A stretch of DNA of 64,000 bases from M269 sp964640795 (GCA_964640795.1 CAZXIN010000008.1:62001-126000); one strand, 5' to 3'; shown: positions 33,580 through 43,152, numbered from the stretch's first letter. A program made the numbers and translations. Notes: generated from the letters alone by a model not told the origin.

Positions 33580-35775
33580 TCAAAAGGTTAAATCCAGTAA
33601 CAAGTTGTCTCTAGTATCAAATAAGGTCAAATATAAGGTTGGATCCTCTGTTAGAGGAGAAATAGTTAGTTCGAGCAAACCGCCTTGCTTAAGCTTCGTT
33701 AGCTTTTCGGCGGCATCCTTTTTGACTAGTGACTTTTTATAAATAGTAATACCATCAATGGAATAGTAAAAATAGTTTTTGTCGGCCGTCCATGCCACTA
33801 TATTAGATGCAGGTAGATTAATATCAAGGGCGCTGCTTTCTCCAGAATTAACATCTAGTATGAATATTTCTCCTTTTCTAGTAGTGGATAGAATTCTTTC
33901 CTCATCGAGCATTATTGCTCTTTCTACAACTGACTTGCTTATTTGGACAAGCTGTCCTCTATCTAAGTCATAAAACCAAAGACTGGTCGAACTTCCATTT
34001 TTATAAGTAAGTAATAATCTTGTGGGTAAAACCCATGATACTTCTTCTATGGAGCCGTCAAATGGAATCTGGTTTAGTAATTTCAAACTGTCCAGTTGAT
34101 ATATAAGAATCTCATTTTTTCCGGCTATCAAAAACTTTTTATCATCAGGTGATACAAGTATATCTGCAACCTCTGATAAATCTACATCAACCAATTTTTT
34201 CCGGTTATTGTCAATCAAGCTCCATATACTTCTAGAACCCTCCCTAACTAGATATATTCCACCATTCTTTGAGTGGAATGGAGAAACCATACTTTCATAT
34301 ACATCAGTGTTGGAAAAGTCAGAGACTGTAAGCTCTGAGTCCTTCAAATGAATTTTTGAGATGTTCCTGTCGAAGTAGTCTGTTGCTAAAAGTGCACGAT
34401 TACTTGAGGCTAACTTAAATCCAAAAGTGCTCCTCATAGAATATTCAATATCGACTTTATATTTGCTGATACTGTCAGTATCGAAATGAAATGTATTGAT
34501 TTGATCATTTATGACATTCATCCAGGAGATGGATTCATCTAAAGCATTCCAGCTAATAGAAGTAACGTAATAATCTACCTCAATTAATTTCCGTTGATTA
34601 TTTCCATCAATATTAGCTACGAATATACCGGTGCCAGATTCAATCTGCCTGAGGAAAATAACTTTATCTCCATTATTAGATATCTTGACATAATAATCCC
34701 CAAAGATTGCGAGATTAGGGGAAGAAACTTGATATTCGCTTCCCGATTTAAGGTCTCTTGCAACTATCGCGGAAAGGTTTGGGTGCTCTCTATAGTTGAA
34801 TTTAGTATAAAGTAAGGTGTTGCCATCATCAGTTGCATCAGCACTCATTATATGACCTGACTGACAATTAAATAGCTTCTCATGCCTTGTGTTAGTTATG
34901 TCCTCGGCAAGATTGGCTTTCCATATTTCACATTCGACTATTTCTTGATTTCGGATAATCTGATAGAAAAGTTCTCTTTTCCTAGACCACCCTATAGGGA
35001 AAATGTCTGCATCATTGTCTGCTATTTTAAATTCTTTTAAAGAATCCATCTCTTTTATATTTAGGTTGAACCCATTAGTACCAGATTCTCGAAAGGAGTA
35101 TGCAACATACTTGGAGTCTTTAGATAATAGAGGTAATAAAGACGTTCCTTTTTGCCAAGAGAGTAATACGCTTGATGCTTCTACCGAAGCTAAGGGTTCT
35201 TCAGTCTTTACTGAGTTGAAGTCATTGAAGTAAAAGAAAGATATTATTGGAATAATAAAAAGTAGGCTTATAATGCCCTTAAGGTAAATGGGCGGAATGC
35301 CCATCTTTGGCTTAATTGCTTTGGGATCATTCTTTAGTGGTAATACCTGAGCTTGTGTAACTTCGGTAGTTTCTTCAATTACCTCAGCTTTGGTTACACT
35401 CTTCTGCTTTTGTTCGTAATAGATAACTTCGATTTCAAGCGTAAAGCTATAACCTTTTCTATAGTGAGTTTTGACAACTTGAGCCCGTTGTTTTTCCGAT
35501 TTTAGAACTTTGCGTAACTCTGACATTGCTCTATTGATTGCATTGTCATCGACATAAGCTTGCTTCCAGACCTCATCTACAAGCTCTTGTCTGGATACTA
35601 TTCTGTCGTTGTGTTTGATGAAATAGGTTAAAAGACTGAAAAGTAAAGGTTCTAATTCTCTTTGAATACTACCATCAGTGATGGTGTGGTATTTAGGCGA
35701 TAAAGTCCAATGTCCGAACACAACCTCCTTTACTTTTTTGGTAAAACCAACTTCATTTTCGTTTACAAAGTCCAT
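33580..35775 (-). CDS. CadC/ToxR-like membrane regulator with TolB-type propeller
   Basis: 731 residues. Residues about 15-112 are an OmpR-type winged helix (LLTYFIKHNDRIVSRQELVD, then AINRAMSELRKVL, RKGYSF). A Lys/Glu/Thr linker leads to one membrane segment near residues 166-188 (GIISLLFIIPIISFFYF). The remaining 540 periplasmic residues form TolB/WD40-like propeller repeats. Such proteins sense periplasmic signals and bind DNA from the membrane. It converges on the peptide group, so regulation of the array is possible but unproven. Confidence 0.85.
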   Translation of the reverse strand: MDFVNENEVGFTKKVKEVVFGHWTLSPKYHTITDGSIQRELEPLLFSLLTYFIKHNDRIVSRQELVDEVWKQAYVDDNAINRAMSELRKVLKSEKQRAQVVKTHYRKGYSFTLEIEVIYYEQKQKSVTKAEVIEETTEVTQAQVLPLKNDPKAIKPKMGIPPIYLKGIISLLFIIPIISFFYFNDFNSVKTEEPLASVEASSVLLSWQKGTSLLPLLSKDSKYVAYSFRESGTNGFNLNIKEMDSLKEFKIADNDADIFPIGWSRKRELFYQIIRNQEIVECEIWKANLAEDITNTRHEKLFNCQSGHIMSADATDDGNTLLYTKFNYREHPNLSAIVARDLKSGSEYQVSSPNLAIFGDYYVKISNNGDKVIFLRQIESGTGIFVANIDGNNQRKLIEVDYYVTSISWNALDESISWMNVINDQINTFHFDTDSISKYKVDIEYSMRSTFGFKLASSNRALLATDYFDRNISKIHLKDSELTVSDFSNTDVYESMVSPFHSKNGGIYLVREGSRSIWSLIDNNRKKLVDVDLSEVADILVSPDDKKFLIAGKNEILIYQLDSLKLLNQIPFDGSIEEVSWVLPTRLLLTYKNGSSTSLWFYDLDRGQLVQISKSVVERAIMLDEERILSTTRKGEIFILDVNSGESSALDINLPASNIVAWTADKNYFYYSIDGITIYKKSLVKKDAAEKLTKLKQGGLLELTISPLTEDPTLYLTLFDTRDNLLLDLTF

Positions 35776-36412
35776 ACAACTGCTCTTACTTCTTTCTTTG
35801 CTGGGATTTGATATTCATCTCTCTTGTGACACTGATGAAAACCTTATCAGGCACTGTTATAAACGAATGAGCCATGACATAAAAGTATTTTTTTGAAATA
35901 CCTTACTATGATGGCGGTTACTTAGGTGATTTGGAATCATTATTTAGTAACAAGTTTAGTCTATGCAGGTACTGACGAGAGTTGCATATTTTGAGATGAA
36001 GCTAACCTCTTGACCCAACGCTTTTCGATTTTGATTAACGATAGTTAGAAAATTTTTTCATTATGGCTTTAATATTATTTTATATTTTATCTTGTAGGGT
36101 TGCTTTTATTTTTAATGAGAGAGTTTTTGAATGCTAGTGGCAGACATATTTTATTTTTACTTTTTAGCTGTGGGAATCAGTTTTAGCTTTTTTAGATTAG
36201 TGGTTATTTAAATGTTTTTTACGTGGATATTTCTGTAACTATACAAGTTTGCTCTGTCGAGTAATTCTAAAGCTTGCTCGCTTCTTCAATATAGGAAATT
36301 TCTGAGGGCTCCTTTTAAGAAGTTATTTAGTAAAAAAGTATAGTTGCAATATATAAAGTGAGCGCCTGCTTCTTCTTCAGCTATTATTATAAAAAACGCT
36401 TAGGAATAAAGA
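35776..36412. other. Gene-free intergenic region
   Basis: About 640 bp of AT-rich DNA between divergent genes, presumably with both promoters. No ORF, RNA gene or clear repeat seen. Confidence 0.6.
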
Positions 36413-37189
36413 ATGAAAGTACTTAAAAAAACTGCTGTAGCCTTGTGCTTGTTAGGAAGTTGTATAACGTCAATAGCAAGAGCAGTTGAAGATGGCCCAA
36501 TTGCCCCGGATAGGCCAGGCCTTAGTACAGGCACATACACTGTAGCACCGGGTACTTTATACATAGAAGCCGGTTACCAGTACGAGTTTAATCGCAGTGG
36601 AACGGACACTGCTACCAGTACTTTCCCTCAATTGGTCTTGAGAACAGGCATTACTGACAAACTAGAACTCGATATCGTATGGGATGGATGGAATCGAGAT
36701 AATGTACAAGGCATACCCAATGAAACTTCGACAGGAGACCTTATTATTGGAGGGAAATATCGGTTAGTTGAATCTGAAAGTTTTAACTTAACGTTGTTAG
36801 GGTTGTTAACAGCTCCCGTCGGTTCATCACCTTCAACGTCTGATAATACCGACCCACTAATCGGTTTGCTTTGGGATTATAGTTTGTCAGATAAAACAGG
36901 GCTTTTCGGTGTGCTTCAATCTACGCGTTTAGAAGACGAGGGAGAAAATAGCTTTGTAGAAAATCAACTAGGCCTTGGTGTTAGCTATGGCCATACAGAT
37001 AAGTTATCGAGCTTTCTCGAGTATTTCACTGCCATTCCTCAGCCTTCGGAACAGGACGAGCAGCATATTGTTGACGCTGGAGTAACTTATCTCTACAGCG
37101 ATGATATCCAGATAGACTTTAGCGCAGGGGTAGGCTTGAATGATGAAACGAGTCACTTTGTCAGTGTTGGTGTGGCCGCTCGATTCTAG
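36413..37189 (+). CDS. Outer-membrane transporter-like protein (MetA phenol-degradation family)
   Basis: 258 residues with a signal peptide (VALCLLGSCITSIARA). The mature part starts DGPIAPDRPGLSTGTYTVAP and continues as beta strands ending in an aromatic residue (VGVAARF), typical of the PF13557 outer-membrane family. The substrate cannot be inferred. Followed by a strong terminator. Confidence 0.8.
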   Translation: MKVLKKTAVALCLLGSCITSIARAVEDGPIAPDRPGLSTGTYTVAPGTLYIEAGYQYEFNRSGTDTATSTFPQLVLRTGITDKLELDIVWDGWNRDNVQGIPNETSTGDLIIGGKYRLVESESFNLTLLGLLTAPVGSSPSTSDNTDPLIGLLWDYSLSDKTGLFGVLQSTRLEDEGENSFVENQLGLGVSYGHTDKLSSFLEYFTAIPQPSEQDEQHIVDAGVTYLYSDDIQIDFSAGVGLNDETSHFVSVGVAARF

Positions 37190-37236
37190 AGATTATACTG
37201 AAGGGAGAGTTAGGGAGTCATTCGCACACTAGGCAC

Positions 37237-37264
37237 AAAAAAACCGACAAATGTCGGTTTTTTT
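37237..37264. terminator. Bidirectional rho-independent terminator
   Basis: A-run, then CCGACA-AAT-GTCGG, then seven T; symmetrical, so it can end both the 36413 gene and transcripts from the right. Confidence 0.85.
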
Positions 37265-37314
37265 AATGACTCAAAGGCTAATTGAGTACAAAACTCTCTA
37301 TTTATAATCAGCGA

Positions 37315-37950
37315 CTAGCAGTTTTGTGAGCGACGTCTTACTATGGATACACCTAAGACGCCAGTTAGCAGGAGGATTAGTGGAGTAGGTTCAGGCACAT
37401 TCGTTACAGGTGTAAAGTCTATGTCTATAAAACCTGCACCGTCACCAAAATTACTGCCTAAACTTGCCTGTTGGTTCTCACCTACAGTGAAAGCAAAGCC
37501 TAAGAAGCCACCTAATGCATTGTTAAATACATCTGTAATATCAAGTAAGAAGAAACCATTATTGCTTAAGTCAAATAATGTGGTTAGTTGCGCATCAAAG
37601 TCAGCAGCTTCGGCTATTCCGTTTGCTCCTTGGTAGATCGATAGAGTAACCACGTCATTCGCTTCCAGATTGGATAATTCAAAGGCTATATTTGCCTCTG
37701 AAACTGCTGACAGCGACGACAAATCGAAATCAATGAACGTTCTGTCTATGAATGGAAAAGGAGGAGGGAAATTAGAGAGAAGGCCTAAGAATCCATTTAA
37801 ATCATTCGTGTCATCCACGATAATAGGAGGAACTTCATCAATGCGTGTAGTAAATACAACATCAGGTTGTAAAAACATTATGGAAGCGTTTGAAAAGCCT
37901 GAAAACAGTATTCCAAATAGGAGAAAAAATTTTTTCATCTTTGATACCAC
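37315..37950 (-). CDS. PEP-CTERM exported protein
   Basis: 211 residues with a signal peptide (FFLLFGILFSGFSNA) and a C-terminal PEP-CTERM tag: VPEPTPLILLLTGVLGVS followed by RRR. Such proteins are sorted by EpsH-type exosortases, usually along with exopolysaccharide synthesis. The middle part is a beta-rich extracellular domain. No exosortase is in the window. Confidence 0.82.
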   Translation of the reverse strand: MVSKMKKFFLLFGILFSGFSNASIMFLQPDVVFTTRIDEVPPIIVDDTNDLNGFLGLLSNFPPPFPFIDRTFIDFDLSSLSAVSEANIAFELSNLEANDVVTLSIYQGANGIAEAADFDAQLTTLFDLSNNGFFLLDITDVFNNALGGFLGFAFTVGENQQASLGSNFGDGAGFIDIDFTPVTNVPEPTPLILLLTGVLGVSIVRRRSQNC

Positions 37951-38078
37951 ATACTTATTAATATATTCAAATGTATTAATTATTTATAAGGATATCGATA
38001 ACTCAATTGCGTAGCTGCAGTTCAATATCCATATAAACGCTATAACCAAATATTTTTTGGTTCAATCCATAAAAAGAA

Positions 38079-38103
38079 TGGTACCAGAGGCCGGACTTGA
38101 ACC
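38079..38103 (-). other. tRNA 3'-end fragment marking the ICE left attachment site
   Basis: On the - strand this is a T-arm plus acceptor end: GGTTCAAGTCCGGC, then CTCTGGTACCA including CCA. The rest of a tRNA is absent to the right. The U72-A73-CCA end with possible G1-U72 fits tRNA-Leu of related bacteria, but identity is uncertain. A GGGACATTTTAGGGACATTC tract typical of such junctions follows 35 bp on. Confidence 0.75.
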
Positions 38104-38464
38104 GTACTGAAAATAAAGGCTTGCAAAGAGTTTGGGGACATTTTAGGGACATTCATTTTGGTTTTTCTCCAATATTAATAAATGAGGTTTCATTATACTA
38201 TTTCAACTCAAGAGTTCAAGTCCTTGCTAAGCAGGAAAATCTATATAAAACAATTGTTTAATGTTGTTTTCTGCGCCGTGTTATAGTTGGCTTTTTTAGA
38301 TTCTTAGCAAGTTGTTATGAAATCATCCCATATACAAATCACACTACACTTTGCCAGTAAAAAGGGCTTGTAATGTATCAATCTTAAGAGTGTGTAACAT
38401 TTCAAGTGTCTTAGAATGTTTTGAGGTATTAGCCTGTCCCTTTTTGAAAGCAAAGAACAGACTA

Positions 38465-38767
38465 ATGGACAATAAGATATCTATCATTGTGAATGAAGTA
38501 ATCAGCAAGCTCGAATCCACTATCAAAAAATACGAGCATGAAATTGAAGCTAATAAGGAGCTTCATAGCAACGAGCTTTGGTGTGCAAATGATATAGCCG
38601 AATACCTAAAGTTCAGTTATAAATACACAACTGAGTTCATTATTTCTCACCCAAGTTTTCCAAATGCCATAAGAGTATCTACGACTAAAAGTGATAAAAA
38701 ATGTCGTCCACGCTGGTATGTGAAAGATGTTAAGGTATGGGTCGCCAAACATAAATCCAAACATTGA
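38465..38767 (+). CDS. AlpA-like small DNA-binding protein
   Basis: About 100 residues from the ATG at 38465. A coiled N terminus is followed by an excisionase/AlpA-type helix-turn-helix (LWCANDIAEYLKFSYKYTTE, then RPRWYVKDVKVWVAKH). Such proteins often control ICE excision or replication genes. The ORF is open further upstream (to 38351) without a ribosome site. Confidence 0.65.
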   Translation: MDNKISIIVNEVISKLESTIKKYEHEIEANKELHSNELWCANDIAEYLKFSYKYTTEFIISHPSFPNAIRVSTTKSDKKCRPRWYVKDVKVWVAKHKSKH

Positions 38768-38843
38768 TATTTAATTCATATATCAATTAGCATGGTCCTC
38801 TGATAATGCTTCCTATAGAGTGAAAAACAACCTCAAAATCCTA

Positions 38844-39016
38844 CCTGATTACCCATTTCAATCAGTCAGTCTTGAGGGCACTTTGAAACCCTTTACTTTA
38901 CGGGGCTGCGGGCAGGCGTAATAAGTTATGGATGTCACCAAACCGTTGAAAAGCTCGCTAAGCCCGCATTTTAAAAGGCTTCTCTACAGTGAGGCTGAGC
39001 TAAATGGGTAATCAGG
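38844..39016. ncRNA. Candidate structured element bounded by a 15-bp inverted repeat
   Basis: CCTGATTACCCATTT (38844-38858) and AAATGGGTAATCAGG (39002-39016) match perfectly. TCAGTC and GGCTGA extend the stem after a 3x3 loop, and TGCGGGC/GCCCGCA can pair inside. No ORF runs across it. It may be a small RNA, an origin of transfer or a MITE; strand unknown. Confidence 0.45.
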
Positions 39017-39270
39017 AAATCCTATAGATGGGTAAGTGACAAACACTCATCAACATTTTTTCATTGTAGTACTTGCTACTTGTCAAAACAAAAAGTCATA
39101 TAGTAAAATTAAGAAGTAATACCGTTCAAGAAGCTTAATCAGCAATAGATAAATACACACAGAAAAAAATAATTGCTAGTCAGATAATCTGACCTAATTG
39201 TTTTAATGTTATAATCACTAGTTACTTGAATAGTCGATAATTAGCTACTCCCACCTGTTTACATATATAG

Positions 39271-39324
39271 GGTGACAATAATGATAAGAAACACTTATAT
39301 AAGGTGACAATAATGATAAGAAAC
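39271..39324 (+). repeat. 22-bp direct repeat carrying ribosome site and start codon
   Basis: GGTGACAATAATGATAAGAA plus AC occurs at 39271 and 39303. The first copy starts an 8-codon ORF (MIRNTYIR) that ends just before the second copy, which starts the real gene. Confidence 0.85.
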
Positions 39325-39531
39325 GCTCTATTATTTAGTGCAGATGAGTTCACTAAGTTTGGCTGTACTAGTGAAAAGGTATGCACTGAGCTGAATGAAT
39401 TGATAGAAGAAAGTATTACTGATAATTCAGGTGATGTAATACCTCAATTAAAAGAAGATATGATAAAGCACCCGGAATTATATCTTTCTGAAGAAACACT
39501 CTCTGAACTTGAAAAACATGATGTAATATAA
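39313..39531 (+). CDS. Small acidic protein of unknown function
   Basis: 72 residues from the ATG at 39313 (MIRNALLFSADEFTKFGCTS). Acidic, helical, no membrane segment. Preceded by the duplicated start region. Not recognised. Confidence 0.55.
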   Translation: MIRNALLFSADEFTKFGCTSEKVCTELNELIEESITDNSGDVIPQLKEDMIKHPELYLSEETLSELEKHDVI

Positions 39532-39719
39532 GCCTTTGATACTATCAACTCACAGTATTGACCATAGGTATGTCTACTAAATAGCAAGTTAGAGGTTGTT
39601 TTTACAACTATTCGGCCATTCTACTTAGCGTTTCACCTGCAATGAAACACGAAGTGAAGAAGATACACAGGGTCATGTATTAATATCATTTGACTAAATG
39701 ATAATTGACCTTTGTATTA

Positions 39720-40643
39720 ATGACTTTCAATAAACTTTTATCAATTCTAACTACTCGCTTAACGAGAAATAAGCATGTATCTCTCGAACTTAACACGAGT
39801 CTAAGAAACGAAAGGACTAGCACTCTAATTAATGAAATAGATACCTTAGTCTCCTTACCAATCAAGCATTTTAGAACACTATACGAAAGACCAATTCACC
39901 GCTACCTGAGTGCGACACCTCAAAAATACCATGGAAAGATTTTAACTACAGTAATCAAAAATTTGAAATTACGTAGAGCAATGATTCTGCCGCCAGAAAC
40001 CGATGCAGAAAAAATAAAAAGTAATAGGGATACTTGGACCTATGTTGTTTTTATATCTTCTCTTTTGCTAGAAGCCAATAAATTAGTGAGCCTTAAAAAA
40101 ATCATCGACGAGAAGGACTACAAAACATCATCTGAAAGTCAACTTGATCGCGTTACTTTGTCTCGTAATGTCAATGTTATGCTATTACCAGTATTATTTG
40201 ACCAGAAATGCTTGTCTTGGCTGATCAAAGATATCTTTGTATTTGATGCGTTAATAGAATTATTGGCAGGTGTCCATACAAAAAATAAAGAACTGCAATC
40301 TTTATTTTCGCTGGAAGATCAAGACGAAAATACCTCAGTTTTCGCGAGTACGAGTGCATTAAAAAATAATGATGGATCACTTAATAAGTTTTTGACCTGG
40401 CTTATTGGTGATATGGCGTTAGATATCTCTTGCTCGTATATGTGCAAAACGACAGAGGGATATGCTTTAGCTACCCCCGAAGTGTTTAAAAATTTTTCAT
40501 CTGGTGATAAAGAGAAATGGCCGTTATTGAAAGAGCGATTCTTAAGATTGAATATTCACACAGAACAAATGGTTTTCTTTGGTGCAATATCAAAGAAAGC
40601 ACTTATTGTTGACCCAGAGATACTCAAGTCTAAGATTGAGTAG
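39720..40643 (+). CDS. TraI_2-like (MobH relaxase-type) protein lacking the catalytic histidines
   Basis: About 307 residues. The N-terminal half follows the TraI_2 pattern of ICE relaxases: LVSLPIKHFRTLYERPIHRY, LKLRRAMILPPETDAE, TWTYVVFISSLLLEANK. Where active family members have HHH and HDIGK histidines, this protein has QKYHGK and LLLEANK, so the metal site is largely lost. I start at the ATG at 39720; TTG at 39705 is possible. Probably an accessory protein or a decayed relaxase paralogue. Confidence 0.6.
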   Translation: MTFNKLLSILTTRLTRNKHVSLELNTSLRNERTSTLINEIDTLVSLPIKHFRTLYERPIHRYLSATPQKYHGKILTTVIKNLKLRRAMILPPETDAEKIKSNRDTWTYVVFISSLLLEANKLVSLKKIIDEKDYKTSSESQLDRVTLSRNVNVMLLPVLFDQKCLSWLIKDIFVFDALIELLAGVHTKNKELQSLFSLEDQDENTSVFASTSALKNNDGSLNKFLTWLIGDMALDISCSYMCKTTEGYALATPEVFKNFSSGDKEKWPLLKERFLRLNIHTEQMVFFGAISKKALIVDPEILKSKIE

Positions 40644-41640
40644 GCACCACACTTTTTGAATATCGATATTTGTTGCCTATCTTTATTACAGTGCCATCGC
40701 GCACAAGATCATCTAAGGCATATTTTGTATTTTGATAACTGAGACTATATTTTTTTACTAGTACCCTAATTGATAAGGATTTCTCAGATTTATCAGTTAT
40801 GGAGGTTTTTAAAGTAGCTATTTTTTTCATAGATACATCACTTAATGCAATTTCACGTCCGTTAATGGCAACGATTTCAGCGCTCTTACTCGCCTGTGTT
40901 TTATGATTAATCCCAATGATCCCCATTGAGCAAACTTCTATCAGTACACTTAATAAAGAAAATGCAGCCACTGTCACTGTTTTAACAGGTATGTCGAAAA
41001 CTTCTGATATTGAAACAAAGAACGAGGAAACAGCGCTATTTTTTCGGGCGTCAGTTATTCCGACACTACTTCTGCCCGATTCAAGTAAATTTAGCTTCTC
41101 ACTAAGCTGCTCTATTTCCTCTATAGTTTTATCGGCTTTGTTCCATTGTTCGTGATAACGGCTATTTAACCTTTTTTCTGCGGCTTCTTGTTTAGTTTGT
41201 ATTAAAGATATCAGGGTTGCTATTTTCTTAGAATAAGATTGATAAGTCATTGTTTCTATTCGTTTTTCTTCAATGTCACGCTCTTCTTGATTAATGAAAA
41301 AAGCAACGCTAGCAGATAGAGAAAAAAAACCTAAAAGAACACTTAATATAAGGTAAATAGGGCTGCTTCTATGAATCCAAAAAATGTATTTACTTAAATC
41401 AATACAAATACCTATCATCAACATTAATGCTGCTGAAAATATAGTAAAAAAAGTCAATTCATCACTATGATGAATTGCAAATGATAGTGAAAACATACCC
41501 GTCAAGACCATGCTAGCACCACACATAACATACTGTGTTAAGAAAACTACTGGCCGTTGCACTTTATGTCCTAGAGAGATGAAAATAAGAATGAAAGGAT
41601 ATAACAGTGAAGCAAAATATAGATATAGATAACATTTCAA
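40630..41640 (-). CDS. Multi-pass membrane protein with a C-terminal winged helix
   Basis: 336 residues. Four hydrophobic segments in the first 115 residues, a coiled coil (about residues 150-195), one more hydrophobic segment (KTVTVAAFSLLSVLIEVCSM) and a C-terminal winged-helix-like part (SLSIRVLVKKYSLSYQNTKY, then GTVIKIGNKYRYSK). Antiparallel to and slightly overlapping the 39720 gene. Not recognised; looks like a membrane-bound regulator. Confidence 0.6.
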   Translation of the reverse strand: MKCYLYLYFASLLYPFILIFISLGHKVQRPVVFLTQYVMCGASMVLTGMFSLSFAIHHSDELTFFTIFSAALMLMIGICIDLSKYIFWIHRSSPIYLILSVLLGFFSLSASVAFFINQEERDIEEKRIETMTYQSYSKKIATLISLIQTKQEAAEKRLNSRYHEQWNKADKTIEEIEQLSEKLNLLESGRSSVGITDARKNSAVSSFFVSISEVFDIPVKTVTVAAFSLLSVLIEVCSMGIIGINHKTQASKSAEIVAINGREIALSDVSMKKIATLKTSITDKSEKSLSIRVLVKKYSLSYQNTKYALDDLVRDGTVIKIGNKYRYSKSVVPTQS

Positions 41641-41851
41641 TGTTTTTTTAATGTTAAATATGAACTATTGCGACATAGGTTGAAACATACTCTTAGAGGA
41701 CTAGTCAGAAATAAAACTGTGGGTCCAAGAAAACGCCTGTGGAAATTAAAAACATTTACAAATCACTGAAAGGTTATCGTTTGATTTTAATACGCTGATT
41801 AAGAATACTTAAGCCGAAGTAGAGCAATACTGGCTAAAATAAGGATCGTTT

Positions 41852-42376
41852 ATGGATAATTTACACTCGATAATAGCAATCTCAGTCATACATGCATTAA
41901 TTGATGTAAAGCTAGAACCAAATGACAGCCTTGGGATGGATCAAGCTCTAGCGGCAAAAATAATGGGGCTGGATTTAATCGGACAACATTATTTAGCTAA
42001 GTATGCTTCCCAATACTTATCGTTCACTATAGATGAGAAAAAACTGGAAGAGCTTCTTGATCGAGCGCTTAAAAATAGGGAAGAGCACGACATAGAGGAT
42101 CGTTATCTATCATTGCATGCTACATCAAAAATGATGAGACATTTATTTGGAATGCATACAACAGATTTTTGTGCCCGTAGACGCTTATTGGGCCTTGATG
42201 GTCAAGGTCAACATAGACCTACATATTGCGATGAAGAAACGGAGGTCTCTATTTGGAATTTATGGGCATCGACGGCAGAAATGGAAGAAAGAGATCGATA
42301 TCTGGAAATTGCTGAACAAACGGGACTGCCTTTAAATATTATTTGGCGAGCCATCATCCGTTATATAGACAAATAA
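41852..42376 (+). CDS. DUF2857 ICE protein
   Basis: 174 residues with the family motif FGMHTTDFCARRRLLGLDGQ. DUF2857 genes lie in the replication/maintenance segment of SPI-7/PFGI-1-type ICEs, next to TIGR03761 genes as here. Biochemical role unknown. Confidence 0.8.
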   Translation: MDNLHSIIAISVIHALIDVKLEPNDSLGMDQALAAKIMGLDLIGQHYLAKYASQYLSFTIDEKKLEELLDRALKNREEHDIEDRYLSLHATSKMMRHLFGMHTTDFCARRRLLGLDGQGQHRPTYCDEETEVSIWNLWASTAEMEERDRYLEIAEQTGLPLNIIWRAIIRYIDK

Positions 42377-42395
42377 CCGCCAGTGATTAACGATT

Positions 42396-43097
42396 ATGAA
42401 AAATGCTAATCAAACGCTTTATAATTCTTCCGTTCTAGAATTACATACACAACAAGCAACCGACCTAATTAACTATGTAAGAGTGTCTACGTCTGGTAAC
42501 AATAAGAATACAATCGCTGGCCTATACCAATTTTGCATCAAGTTACAGCAAATATGGCAAGACGTCAGAAATGATAATCCATACGCAGAATTGGCACTCA
42601 TAAGAATAGAAACCAGAATTGAGAAGGCTTTTAAAGCCTTACGCAGAATAGAATACCAACTAGAGCAGTTGATACTTGCAGAAAAAGACAAATCTTTAAA
42701 AGGCGTCCAACTGTCTATGCATGAGGCTCATGAGACAATCAAAATTGAACTGTCTCAGCCTGTCTTTTTTCTAACGCACACAAAACTTGCAATCCGAATT
42801 ATTGCGTATTTCGACCTCTTATTATGTAAGTTAAAAACATGCAAAGACTTTGGTTTAATCAACAGGCAGCGCTCGAAGAGTATACTTAGGCGCTCTACTA
42901 CAATCGCACGAGGCGTTCTGGATAGCCCCAATAGTTATAAACACATAGATATAACGAGATCTGATGTGCTTAAGCAGGTATCGAAAGCCAAAGAAGCAGC
43001 AGTAACGCACGGTATGATTAGTGTCGAAATTTTAAACTACACAATGCAGTCAGAGCATGGCCCTGAGCCTATTCAAAGAGCGAAAAGCACTGTATAA
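42396..43097 (+). CDS. ICE protein of the TIGR03761 (PFL_4669) family
   Basis: 233 residues. Motifs LELHTQQATDLI, LRRIEYQLEQL, YFDLLLCKLKTCKDFGLINR and the C-terminal R-G-V-L-D-S-P follow the family. Lies 19 bp after the DUF2857 gene, hence one operon. Confidence 0.8.
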   Translation: MKNANQTLYNSSVLELHTQQATDLINYVRVSTSGNNKNTIAGLYQFCIKLQQIWQDVRNDNPYAELALIRIETRIEKAFKALRRIEYQLEQLILAEKDKSLKGVQLSMHEAHETIKIELSQPVFFLTHTKLAIRIIAYFDLLLCKLKTCKDFGLINRQRSKSILRRSTTIARGVLDSPNSYKHIDITRSDVLKQVSKAKEAAVTHGMISVEILNYTMQSEHGPEPIQRAKSTV

Positions 43098-43152
43098 ATT
43101 ATACACGATGCGGTAAAATAAGTATTCGTCACCAGAAGAAGATGGACTCTCT

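Noticed and set aside
38079..38160. Complete tRNA gene at the ICE boundary
   Set aside because: Only the T-arm and acceptor end are present; the sequence to the right does not continue as anticodon or D arm.
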